Assembly: GCF_001641335.1 (NCBI RefSeq)
Contig: NZ_LVEM01000006.1
Coordinates: 310,300 to 374,299 of the forward strand
Origin: Bradyrhizobium stylosanthis
Lineage (GTDB): Bacteria > Pseudomonadota > Alphaproteobacteria > Rhizobiales > Xanthobacteraceae
DNA: 64,000 bases
Direction of reading: 5' to 3'
The notes beneath the pieces were generated by a model that saw only the letters and a program-made list of their open reading frames with translations, was not told the origin of the DNA and did not search any database. Numbering within the stretch: the first letter of the stretch is position 1; every line of letters begins with the position of its first letter. Shown here piece by piece: positions 33,116-41,499 of this stretch. The position numbers were made by a program, and so were the translations under genes.

Positions 33116-34864
33116 ATGGCGTTCGGACTATTTCGGAAGCCTCTGCCGGTCACGGCTGCGCCCGCGGCCGCCCCTCAGGCTGCCCAGCCGGCGAGCCATT
33201 CCGAGCCCGCCCTGGCCGGCGAGGGCGATTCGGCCCGGGAGATCCTGGAACTGCTGGAACTCGAGCTCGGGGCGATGATTCGCCAGCTCGAGCGCGCAGC
33301 CAATTCGGTCGCCGGCGGCGCCGAGGCGACCGCCACGACGCTGGCCGCCATCCGCGACCGCACCGACGCCCTGACCGGCCGCACCAACGCCGCCCAGTCG
33401 ACCGCCTCCACTTTCGCCCATGCCGCCGACAAGTTCACCCAGTCCGCGCAAGGTATCGGCGCGCAGGTGCGCGAGGCCGGCAAGCTCGCCGACGCGGCCA
33501 GCGCCGCCGCGCAGGAGGCGCGCGCCAATGTCGACCGCCTGCGCGAGTCCTCCGCCGCCATCGGCAACGTCGTCAACCTGATCGCGCAAATCGCGCGGCA
33601 GACCACGCTGCTCGCGCTCAACTCGACCATCGAGGCCGCCCGCGCCGGCGCCGCCGGCAAGGGCTTTGCGGTCGTCGCCACCGAGGTCAAGGCGCTCGCG
33701 GTGCAGACGCAAGGCGCGACCGAGGAAATCACCCGAAAGATCGACGCGCTGCAGCGCGATGCCGCCGGCTCTGCCGATGCCGTGCATCGCATCTCGCAGG
33801 CGATCGAGGCGATCCGTCCGGTGTTCGACACCGTCAACGGCGCGGTGGCCGAGCAGAACGCCACCACGAGCGAGGTCTCGGGCAATGCCGCGAGCGCCTC
33901 GGACTTCATCATCTCGGTCGGCGAGAGCGCGGCCGAGATCGATGCGGCGACCAAGGCGGCCGAAACCCATGGCGAGAGCGTCGCCAGCGCCGGCAAGGCC
34001 GTCACCACCTTCGCCCAGAAGCTGAAGTCGCGCTGCGCGGTGCTGCTGCGCCAGAGCGAGCACGACGACCGCCGCAAGACCGAGCGGCTGCCCTGCCATC
34101 TCAAATTCGAAACCGCACGCGGCGTGATGCCGGTCTATGAGATTGCGATGGACGGCGTGCTGATCGGCGGCGTGGACGCAAGCCGGCTTGCGCCGCAGGC
34201 GATCATCGAAGGCTCGCTCGAAGGCGTCGGCAGCTGCCGCCTGCGCGTGATCGAGCAGTCCAAGGCCGGCGCCCGCGCGCAATTCGTCAGCCCCAATGCG
34301 GAGCTCTGCGAGAAGATCGAGGACCGACTGTGGTCGATCCACGAGGAGAACACCGAGTTCGTTACCCGCGCCATGGAGGCGGGCAACGCGCTGACTGCGA
34401 TCTTCGAAAAGGCGGTCGCGCGCGGCGAGGTCAAAATCGACGATCTCTTCGACACTGATTATGCGGAGATCGCGGGAACCAATCCGCAGCAATACCGCAC
34501 CCGCTATCTCGACTGGGCCGATCGCGCGCTGCCGCCGTTCCAGGAGGCCTTCCTCGCCAAGGAACCGCGCATGGCGTTCTGCGCCATGGTCGACCGCAAC
34601 GGCTTCCTGCCGGTGCACAACAAGATCTATTCGCATCCGCAGCGGCCAGGCGACGCCGCCTGGAACATGGCCAACAGCCGCAACCGCCGCATCTTCAACG
34701 ATCCGGCGGGGTTGGCGGCCGCGCACAACTTGCGATCGTACCTGGTCCAGAGCTATGCGCGCGACATGGGCAACGGAAACACGGTGATGATGCGCGAGAT
34801 CGACGTCCCGATCCGCGTGCAGGGCCGGCACTGGGGTGGATTTCGCACCGCATACAAGCTGTAA
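33116..34864 (+). CDS. Soluble methyl-accepting chemotaxis-like protein with PilZ-like middle domain
   Basis: 582 residues, no transmembrane helix. A coiled-coil MCP signalling domain comes first, with the hairpin tip IARQTTLLALNSTIEAARAG near residues 160-180. A middle region (about 318-410) has DDRRKTER and IAMDGVLIGG, resembling a PilZ c-di-GMP domain. The RxxxR motif is present, but the serine of the D-x-S-x-x-G motif is replaced by Val. The C-terminal 150 residues (GFLPVHN, RNRRIFND, QSYARDMGNGN, HWGGFR) recur in the next gene and probably sense a ligand. This order is the reverse of classical MCPs. No che genes are near. Confidence 0.85.
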   Translation: MAFGLFRKPLPVTAAPAAAPQAAQPASHSEPALAGEGDSAREILELLELELGAMIRQLERAANSVAGGAEATATTLAAIRDRTDALTGRTNAAQSTASTFAHAADKFTQSAQGIGAQVREAGKLADAASAAAQEARANVDRLRESSAAIGNVVNLIAQIARQTTLLALNSTIEAARAGAAGKGFAVVATEVKALAVQTQGATEEITRKIDALQRDAAGSADAVHRISQAIEAIRPVFDTVNGAVAEQNATTSEVSGNAASASDFIISVGESAAEIDAATKAAETHGESVASAGKAVTTFAQKLKSRCAVLLRQSEHDDRRKTERLPCHLKFETARGVMPVYEIAMDGVLIGGVDASRLAPQAIIEGSLEGVGSCRLRVIEQSKAGARAQFVSPNAELCEKIEDRLWSIHEENTEFVTRAMEAGNALTAIFEKAVARGEVKIDDLFDTDYAEIAGTNPQQYRTRYLDWADRALPPFQEAFLAKEPRMAFCAMVDRNGFLPVHNKIYSHPQRPGDAAWNMANSRNRRIFNDPAGLAAAHNLRSYLVQSYARDMGNGNTVMMREIDVPIRVQGRHWGGFRTAYKL

Positions 34865-34983
34865 TGCCCGCTCTCGTGCACTCCTGGGCAAGACGCCGGG
34901 CGCGAATCATCCTCTAAGGTCGAAACTGGAATGGGAATGCCGCCGAGAGCCGATCAACGGCTCTGACTGGAGAAAGCCCGTAC

Positions 34984-36408
34984 ATGTCTCTGGCACAACT
35001 TGCAGTTATGGACACTGGCTCCAACCGGACGCTGGCTGAACGCCTGATCGACCAGCTTGCCGACCGCATCGGCGGTCTCGGCGTCGAGCTCGCCGACATC
35101 GCCGGCAACGTCCAGGAGGTCGCCAACCGCGTCGCCAATCAGTCCGAACGGTTCCATCATCTTCAGGAGACGGCGGAGACGATGGTCTCGGCCAACCACG
35201 ACATCGCCAACGCCTCGCAGGCGGTGCAGACGACGACATCCGCAGCGGTCGGCGAGATCGCGCAGTCACGCAGCGCGGTCGATACCGCCGTCAACCACAT
35301 CTCCGAGCTGGTCGCGGCCGTGGAGCGGATCGAAGCGCGCCTGAGCGCCGTCGGCTCCGCGCTGGCGCAGGTGGCAAAGGTGTCCGGCTCGATCGAGGCG
35401 ATCGCCAAGCAGACCAATCTGCTCGCGCTGAACGCAACCATCGAAGCCGCGCGCGCCGGCAATGCCGGTCGCGGCTTCGCGGTGGTCGCGAGCGAAGTGA
35501 AGAACCTCGCGGAAGCCACCCGCCAGGCCACGCACCAGATCTCCGACACCGTGCGCGATCTCGACGGCCAGATCGAGGGCCTGATCGGCGAGAGCAGCGA
35601 CGCCTCGCAGCGCGCCAAGACCGCGGGCGAAGGCGCCCAGCAGATCTCCGGCATCATCTCGCGCGTCCAGCAGGGTTTTGCTTCGGTCGAGGCCGAGATC
35701 GACAGCGTCACGCGCGCGGCGACCTCCAATCTCGGCCATTGCGACACCGTGATCAGCGAGCTGAACGAACTCGCCAAGGGCGTCGACCTGTCCTCGCGCG
35801 ATCTCAAGAACGCCGACCAGCGCGTGACAAAACTGCTCGACACCTCCGAAGCGCTGATCGCGCTGATCGCGGACAGCGGCGTCGAGACATCCGACGCGCC
35901 GCTGATCCGCGTCGTCGTCGAGACCGCCAAGCGGATCTCGGCGGAGTTCGAGGCGGCGATCGACCGCGGCGAGATCACGCTCGACCAGCTCATGGACGAG
36001 AACTATCGCGAAATCCCCGGCACCGATCCGAAGCAGTACAACACCGGCTATGTCGAGTTCACCGATCGCGTGCTGCCTGCGATCCAGGACCCGATCCAGA
36101 AGTCCGATCCCCGCATCGTGTTCTGCGTGGCCTGGGCCAAGGGCGGCTACCTTCCGACCCACAATCCGAACTACCGCCTGCCGCAGGGCAAGGACCCCGT
36201 CTGGAACAACGCTAACTGCCGCAACCGCCGCCTGTTCACCGACCGCGCGGTGAAGAAGGTCGCAGCCAACACAAAACCTTTCCTGCTCCAGACCTATCGG
36301 CGCGACATGGGCGGCGGGCAGTTCGTGCTGATGAAGGACCTGTCCTCCCCGATCACGGTGCGCGGCAAGCACTGGGGCGCCTTCCGGATGGGTTTCCGTC
36401 AGAGCTGA
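34984..36408 (+). CDS. Soluble methyl-accepting chemotaxis-like protein, C-terminal sensor type
   Basis: 474 residues, no membrane segment, cytoplasmic. The MCP signalling hairpin tip is IAKQTNLLALNATIEAARAG, near residue 140, followed by GRGFAVVASEVKNLAEATR. The C-terminal domain (about 310-474) shares GYLPTHN, CRNRRLFTD, QTYRRDMGGGQ and GKHWGAFRMG with the upstream paralogue; it lacks the PilZ-like insert. The two genes are 119 bp apart on the same strand. GGAG precedes the ATG by about 12 nt. Its likely partner is a CheA/CheW array encoded elsewhere. The ligand, perhaps a redox or small metabolite signal, is unknown. Confidence 0.87.
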   Translation: MSLAQLAVMDTGSNRTLAERLIDQLADRIGGLGVELADIAGNVQEVANRVANQSERFHHLQETAETMVSANHDIANASQAVQTTTSAAVGEIAQSRSAVDTAVNHISELVAAVERIEARLSAVGSALAQVAKVSGSIEAIAKQTNLLALNATIEAARAGNAGRGFAVVASEVKNLAEATRQATHQISDTVRDLDGQIEGLIGESSDASQRAKTAGEGAQQISGIISRVQQGFASVEAEIDSVTRAATSNLGHCDTVISELNELAKGVDLSSRDLKNADQRVTKLLDTSEALIALIADSGVETSDAPLIRVVVETAKRISAEFEAAIDRGEITLDQLMDENYREIPGTDPKQYNTGYVEFTDRVLPAIQDPIQKSDPRIVFCVAWAKGGYLPTHNPNYRLPQGKDPVWNNANCRNRRLFTDRAVKKVAANTKPFLLQTYRRDMGGGQFVLMKDLSSPITVRGKHWGAFRMGFRQS

Positions 36409-36588
36409 CGACCGGCGCGGCGGCGCTTCAGAGCTCCCGAAACAAAAAGTTCGAAAACAACCCCATGCACAGTAGCCGGGGTGTCCGAAATCAATGGCTT
36501 ATGCCGGCAGGCCGCGGCAGGCTTTGACTTGCCGGGCAAAACAGGGGCATAATGCTATTATTCCGAATTTTTTCTTAGACCACAAACT

Positions 36589-36619
36589 CGTCATGCCCGG
36601 GCTTGTCCCGGCCATGACG
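36589..36619. repeat. Short palindromic repeat, family 3
   Basis: CGTCATGCCCGGG (36589-36601) faces CCCGGCCATGACG (36607-36619) with one mismatch and a 5-nt loop. This CGTCATG..CCGGG hairpin type is common between genes in Bradyrhizobium as far as I recall. Confidence 0.65.
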
Positions 36620-36680
36620 TCGGGGAACGGCCTGTGCGAGTCTCGGAGAGGTCATTTGGCGGCCGCCTGAGCAAGCGCCT

Positions 36681-36812
36681 CGTCCTTCGAGACGACCGCT
36701 GCGCGGTCTCCTCAGGATGAGGCTCAGCGGCGTCAGCGCCGGGTGAAATCGCTCCCGCACACTCCGCCCTCATCCTGAGGGCCCGCCGCAGGCGGGCGTC
36801 TCGAAGGATGGC
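36681..36812. repeat. Long palindromic repeat, family 4
   Basis: Outer arms CCTTCGAGACG (36684-36694) and CGTCTCGAAGG (36797-36807) are perfect. Inner arms CCTCAGGATGAGG and CCTCATCCTGAGG are reverse complements and nearly self-complementary. The whole element can fold into a long cruciform. Confidence 0.68.
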
Positions 36813-37179
36813 AGCGGGCGAGCTGTCAGCCACGCGTCTTGATATGCGATCGATCCGTCGGACTGCCGCGTCCGCAGCCCCCGCCTTTCCCAATTGCACG
36901 AATTTCGACATCGCACGCGTTTGCGCATTCGCACGGTCATCTGCGGCGTTCGGCGGTGCACGCGGCGAAAATCCGTCAAAACATGACGGTTATCATATCA
37001 ATTAGCCCGAAATGCTTGCAGCAATCGCCGCACAAATTCGTGAACGTCATGGCCTGAGGCTTCGTTCGCGCAAATATGCATTGCCGGAATTTTCGATGCT
37101 TCATCGCTTCGCGGCGATATGATTATGGTCGCGCGCAAATCGCCGACGCCGTAAGCGCTCGTCGAGCAAGGGGATGCAC

Positions 37180-37641
37180 ATGGCAACAACACTCACCATC
37201 AACGGCGAAACGAAATCGTTCGACGCGCCACCGGAGATGCCGCTGCTGTGGGTGCTGCGCGACATCCTCGGCATGACCGGGACCAAGTTCGGCTGCGGCA
37301 TCGCGCAGTGCGGCGCCTGCACGGTGCATGTCGACGGCAAGGCCGTGCGCTCCTGCGTGCTGCCGGTGAGTGCGGTCGCGAACCGCACCGTGACCACCAT
37401 CGAGCATGTCGGCAGCACGCCCGCGGGCGCCAAGGTGCAGAAGGCCTGGCTCGAGGCCGAGGTGATCCAGTGCGGCTATTGCCAGTCCGGCCAGATCATG
37501 GCGGCCGCGGCGCTGCTGGCATCGACGCCCAACCCCGACGATTCCGACATCGACGCCGCGATGGCCGGCAACATCTGCCGCTGCGGCACCTATGTCCGCA
37601 TCCGCGAGGCCATCAAGCACGCCGCCAACGGCCAGTCGTGA
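37180..37641 (+). CDS. Molybdenum hydroxylase 2Fe-2S subunit (isoquinoline 1-oxidoreductase alpha-like)
   Basis: 153-residue electron-transfer subunit with two 2Fe-2S domains. The plant-type ferredoxin motif is CGIAQCGACTVHVDG near residue 43, with its fourth Cys in RSCVLPV. The helical domain has QCGYCQSGQIMAA and NICRCGTY. The ATG at 37180 is chosen, 6 nt after AAGGGG; an ATG at 37174 leaves no spacing. It lacks its own export signal and is likely carried out with the Tat-signalled large subunit encoded 8 bp downstream. IorA and related small subunits match in length. Confidence 0.9.
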   Translation: MATTLTINGETKSFDAPPEMPLLWVLRDILGMTGTKFGCGIAQCGACTVHVDGKAVRSCVLPVSAVANRTVTTIEHVGSTPAGAKVQKAWLEAEVIQCGYCQSGQIMAAAALLASTPNPDDSDIDAAMAGNICRCGTYVRIREAIKHAANGQS

Positions 37642-37649
37642 GATCCGCC

Positions 37650-39815
37650 ATGAACGCACCCAACAGTTTCTCCCGCCGCACGCTGCTGACCGGCAGCCTC
37701 GCCACCGGCTTCCTGCTTGCCTTCCATCTGCCGCTGCGCGCCGCCGGTAACGAGCCGGTGCAACGCGACGTGACCGAGGGCAAGTTCGCGCCCAACGCCT
37801 TCATCCGCATCGACGAGACCGGCCGTACCGTGCTGATGATGCCGCAGGTCGAGATGGGCCAGGGCACCTACACCTCGATCTCGGCCGTGATCGCCGAGGA
37901 GCTGGATGCCGACTGGAGCAAGGTCGAGGTCCAGCACGCCCCGCCCAACGACAAGCTCTATGGCAATCCGACCTTCGGCCTGCAGGTCACCGGCAACTCC
38001 AACTCGATCCGGGCCTGGTGGCTGCCGCTGCGCAAGGCCGGCGCCACCGCGCGCGCGATGCTGGTGCAGGCCGCGGCCAGCCAATGGGGCGTCGAGCCCG
38101 CAAGCTGCACGGCCTCGAAGGGCGTGGTCGCGCATGCCGCCAGCGGCCGCAAGCTCACTTACGGCGAGCTGGCGCTTGCCGCACAGGGCCAGACGCCGCC
38201 GAAGGACGTCGCCATCAAGGACCCCCGGGATTTCGTCCTGATCGGCCAGCCGCTGAAGCGGCTCGATACGCCTGACAAGGTCAACGGCAAGGCGCTCTAC
38301 GGCATCGACGCGATCCTGCCCGGCATGAAGATCGCCGTGATCGCCAATTGCCCGGTGTTCGGCGGCAAGGTCGGCAAGGTCGACGACAGCGCGGCGACGA
38401 AGGTTGCCGGCGTGCGCAAGGTTGTCGTGCTCGACGACGCGGTCGCGGTGATCGGCGATCACATGTGGGCGGCCAAGAAAGGTCTCGAAGCGCTCAAGAT
38501 CGAGTGGAACGAGGGGCCGAACGCCAAGATATCCACCAAGGACGTCTGGGACGATCTGCGCAAGACCAGCCAGAAGGACGGCGCGGTCGCAAAATCCGAC
38601 GGCGACATCGCGAAGGCGCTCGCGAGCGGCGACAAGTTCGAAGCCGCCTACGAGCTGCCGTTCCTCGCGCATGCCTCGATGGAGCCGATCAACGCCACCG
38701 TCCATGTCAGGCCGGATGCCTGCGAGATCTGGACCGGCACGCAGATCATGACCCGCGTGCAGTCCGAGGCGGCGAAGGCGGCCGGCGTTCCCGTGGACAA
38801 GGTCATCGTCAACCAGCATTTGCTCGGCGGCGGCTTCGGCCGCAAGCTCGAGCCGGACATGGTGGTCGCGGCGGTGAAGATCGCTAAGCAGGTCGACTAT
38901 CCCGTCAAGGTGATCTGGACCCGCGAGGAGGACATCCAGCACGACGTCTACCGCCCGGTCTATCGCGACCAGATCACGGCCTCGCTGGTGGACGGCAAGG
39001 TCGCGGGCTGGAAATACAAGGTCGCCGGCTCCGCCGTGCTGGCGCGCTGGCTGCCGCCGGCGTTCCAGAAGGGCATCGACATCGACGCGATCGATGCCGC
39101 GGTCGACGCGCCCTACGACTTCGCCAACTTCCACGTCGAATATGTCCGCGCCGAGCCGCTGTCGGTGCCGACAGGCTTCTGGCGCGGCGTCGGCCCGAAC
39201 AACAACGTGTTCGCGGTCGAATGCGCGATGGACGAGCTTGCGCGCAAGGCCGGCAAGGACCCGATCGAGTTCCGCAAGTCGATGCTGACGAAGAACCCGC
39301 GCATGCTCGCGGTGCTCAACCAGGTCGCGGAGAAATCGGGCTGGGGCCAGCCCCTGCCCGCGCGCGTCGGCCGCGGCGTCTGCGTGCAGCCGTCCTTCGC
39401 AAGCTTCATCGCGACCGTGGTGGAGGCGGAGATCGACGATTACGGCGAGATCGCGCTGCGCCGCATCACCTCGGTGGTGGACACCGGCATCGCGGTCAAC
39501 CCCGACACGGTGAAGGCGCAGATCGAGGGCGGCCTGATCTTCGGCCTTACCGCTGCGCTCTATGGCGAGATCACCATCGACAAGGGCCGCGTGCAGCAGT
39601 CGAACTTCCACGACTACCGCATGATGCGCATCAACGAGACACCGAAGATCGAGGTCACCGTGGTCAAGAGCGGCGAGGCACCGGGCGGCATCGGCGAGGC
39701 CGGCGTCAATGCCGGACCGCCCGCACTGCGCAATGCGATCTACGCCGCAACCGGCGTGGCGCTGCGGCGCCTGCCGATCGATCGGAAACTGCTGGCTGCG
39801 GGGAAGAAGGCATGA
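37650..39815 (+). CDS. Tat-exported molybdenum hydroxylase large subunit (IorB-like)
   Basis: 721-residue molybdopterin-binding aldehyde/xanthine-oxidase-family protein. The N-terminus SFSRRTLLTGSLATGF is a twin-arginine signal, so it acts in the periplasm. Tandem Mo-binding regions include MMPQVEMGQGTYTSISAVIA, LLGGGFGRK, VPTGFWRGVGPNNN and, near the end, GGIGEAGVNAGPPALRNAI with the catalytic Glu. No FAD subunit gene is present; electrons probably flow to the adjacent cytochrome c. The stop overlaps the cytochrome start by 4 bp. The true substrate may be an N-heterocycle or an aldehyde. Confidence 0.9.
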   Translation: MNAPNSFSRRTLLTGSLATGFLLAFHLPLRAAGNEPVQRDVTEGKFAPNAFIRIDETGRTVLMMPQVEMGQGTYTSISAVIAEELDADWSKVEVQHAPPNDKLYGNPTFGLQVTGNSNSIRAWWLPLRKAGATARAMLVQAAASQWGVEPASCTASKGVVAHAASGRKLTYGELALAAQGQTPPKDVAIKDPRDFVLIGQPLKRLDTPDKVNGKALYGIDAILPGMKIAVIANCPVFGGKVGKVDDSAATKVAGVRKVVVLDDAVAVIGDHMWAAKKGLEALKIEWNEGPNAKISTKDVWDDLRKTSQKDGAVAKSDGDIAKALASGDKFEAAYELPFLAHASMEPINATVHVRPDACEIWTGTQIMTRVQSEAAKAAGVPVDKVIVNQHLLGGGFGRKLEPDMVVAAVKIAKQVDYPVKVIWTREEDIQHDVYRPVYRDQITASLVDGKVAGWKYKVAGSAVLARWLPPAFQKGIDIDAIDAAVDAPYDFANFHVEYVRAEPLSVPTGFWRGVGPNNNVFAVECAMDELARKAGKDPIEFRKSMLTKNPRMLAVLNQVAEKSGWGQPLPARVGRGVCVQPSFASFIATVVEAEIDDYGEIALRRITSVVDTGIAVNPDTVKAQIEGGLIFGLTAALYGEITIDKGRVQQSNFHDYRMMRINETPKIEVTVVKSGEAPGGIGEAGVNAGPPALRNAIYAATGVALRRLPIDRKLLAAGKKA

Positions 39816-41155
39816 GCGGCAAGATGCGTATCCTCACAAGCGTCGCTGCGATCGCCATCCTCGCAGCAGGGCTCGGCGTCGTCATCATCCGCGGGCCCGG
39901 CCCGCTCGATTTCGCCGGCGGCCCCAAGGTCGCGCTGGCGGATTACCGCGCCGGCAAGCCGACCGGCGTGCCTGCCAAGCTTGAGAAAGCGAGCCTGGTC
40001 GAGCGCGGCGAATATCTCGCCAAGGCGGCCGACTGCATGGTCTGCCACACCAAGCCGGGCGAGAAGGACTATTCCGGCGGGCTCGCCTTCAAGCTGCCGT
40101 TCGGCACGCTCTATTCGACCAACATCACTGCGGATAAGGACACCGGCATCGGCAACTACACCGACCAGGACTTCCTGAACGCGGTCCAGCACGGCAAGCG
40201 CCGCGACGGCGCGCGGCTCTATCCGGCGATGCCGTACACGTCCTACACGTTCATGACCGACGACGACGTGCTGGCGGTGAAGGCCTATCTGTTCAGCCTG
40301 CCGGCGGTGCGCGCCAGGGCGCCCGACAACACGCTGTCGTTCCCGTTCAACCAGCGCTGGGCCATGATTGCCTGGTCGGCCGTGTTCAATCCGGACACGC
40401 GATATATGCCTGACACCTCGAAGAGCCCGGAATGGAACAGGGGAGCGTATCTCGCGGAGGCGCTGGCGCATTGCGGCGAGTGCCATACGCCACGCAATCT
40501 CGGCTTCGCGCTGGATAACCGCAGGAAGTTCGCCGGCGCGATCACCGCGGGCTGGCGCGCCTTCAACATCTCGTCCGACAAGGCGACAGGTCTCGGCAAC
40601 TGGAGCGATGCGGATCTGATCTCGTATCTGTCGCTCGGCCACGCGCCGGGCCACGGCTCGGCCTCGGGCCCGATGGGCGAAGCGGTCGACCACAGTTTCA
40701 GCCAGTTCGCGCCAGAGGACATCAGCAGCATCGTTGCGTACCTGCGCAGTGTGCCGCCGCAGCCCTCGCCCGACCTGCCGGCCACCACGGCGCCGGTCGC
40801 GCCCGCCTCGCACAAGGAAGGCTTCACCGCCGACGCGCGCGGCAAAAAGGTGTTCGCCAGCGCCTGCGCCAGCTGCCACGGCTGGAGCGGCGAGAGCCCG
40901 GTCTCGCCGATGGCGACACTGACCGGCACCTGGGCCGTCAACGACCCCGCCGCCACCAACGTCGCGCAGATCGTGATCTCCGGCACCAAGCGCCACACGC
41001 CCGACGGCGCGCTGTCGATGCCCGCGTTCGGCAACGCCTATACCGACGATGAGATCGCGGCCGTCGCGAACTACGTCACGGCGCGGTTCGGGACCAAGGG
41101 CTCGAAGCTGACGGCGAAGGACGTCGCGGAGCTGCGGGAGCAGACGGCGGAGTGA
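39812..41155 (+). CDS. Triheme cytochrome c, electron acceptor of the Mo hydroxylase
   Basis: 447 residues with an N-terminal signal or anchor helix (ILTSVAAIAILAAGLGVVII) and three CxxCH heme sites, CMVCH near residue 73, CGECH near 224 and CASCH near 352. Each has a distal methionine candidate, for example YPAMPYT and LSMPAFGN. It resembles alcohol/gluconate dehydrogenase cytochrome subunits. It would pass electrons from the periplasmic Mo enzyme to the respiratory chain. Coupled to the large subunit by a 4-bp overlap. Confidence 0.92.
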   Translation: MSGKMRILTSVAAIAILAAGLGVVIIRGPGPLDFAGGPKVALADYRAGKPTGVPAKLEKASLVERGEYLAKAADCMVCHTKPGEKDYSGGLAFKLPFGTLYSTNITADKDTGIGNYTDQDFLNAVQHGKRRDGARLYPAMPYTSYTFMTDDDVLAVKAYLFSLPAVRARAPDNTLSFPFNQRWAMIAWSAVFNPDTRYMPDTSKSPEWNRGAYLAEALAHCGECHTPRNLGFALDNRRKFAGAITAGWRAFNISSDKATGLGNWSDADLISYLSLGHAPGHGSASGPMGEAVDHSFSQFAPEDISSIVAYLRSVPPQPSPDLPATTAPVAPASHKEGFTADARGKKVFASACASCHGWSGESPVSPMATLTGTWAVNDPAATNVAQIVISGTKRHTPDGALSMPAFGNAYTDDEIAAVANYVTARFGTKGSKLTAKDVAELREQTAE

Positions 41156-41198
41156 GTGTAAGACGAGATTGATGCGCGAGCGCGCGCGTCAATCTCCG

Positions 41199-41343
41199 CC
41201 GTCGTCCCGGACAAGCATAGCGAAGCGGAGCGCAGATCCGGGACCCATACGCCGCAGCAATAGTTTTGCGAAGATGAGTAATGGCCATCTCGCGCGACAA
41301 TTGCTGCTGCGGCGTATGGGTCCCGGCCTTCGCCGGGACGACA
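41199..41343. repeat. Palindromic repeat related to family 2
   Basis: GTCGTCCCGG near 41201 faces CCGGGACGAC near 41334-41343. TGGGTCCCGG-type and CCGGGACCCA-type inner arms, plus ATACGCCGCAGCA against TGCTGCGGCGTAT, give a long imperfect stem. Confidence 0.65.
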
Positions 41344-41380
41344 CTGAGGGTGAGGCGCGGCCGCTCAGCGCAATCAGGCA

Positions 41381-41479
41381 GTCTCGTAGGGTGGGCAAAG
41401 CGGAGCGTGCCCACCACCTTTCACGATCGAGAAAGATCGTGGGCACGGCGCAAGTGCGCCTTTGCCCACCCTACGAGAC
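41381..41479. repeat. Perfect 20-bp inverted repeat, family 5
   Basis: GTCTCGTAGGGTGGGCAAAG (41381-41400) is exactly reverse-complementary to 41460-41479. Inner arms CGTGCCCAC and GTGGGCACG also pair, around an inner CACGATC..GATCGTG. A single element with nested palindromes. Confidence 0.72.
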
Positions 41480-41499
41480 CGAGGGCGCCGCAACGCCGC

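Larger units (their letters stand above)
36409..37173. other. Gene-free, repeat-rich 765-bp stretch
   Basis: No credible coding frame was seen on either strand, and base composition is lower in GC than the flanks. The stretch holds two palindromic repeats (36589-36619 and 36681-36812). It must also contain the promoter of the molybdenum hydroxylase operon, which I could not pin down. The segment 36990-37100 is notably AT-rich. Confidence 0.6.
41156..41499. other. Gene-free 344-bp stretch between convergent genes, filled by repeats
   Basis: No coding frame is credible here. The stretch is almost wholly made of two palindromic repeats (41199-41343 and 41381-41479), which probably also terminate the cytochrome and ymdB transcripts that converge on it. 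Confidence 0.6.

Noticed and set aside
41156..41499. CRISPR array in the repeat-filled gap
   Set aside because: The repeats are inverted, not regularly spaced direct repeats, and no cas gene is near.
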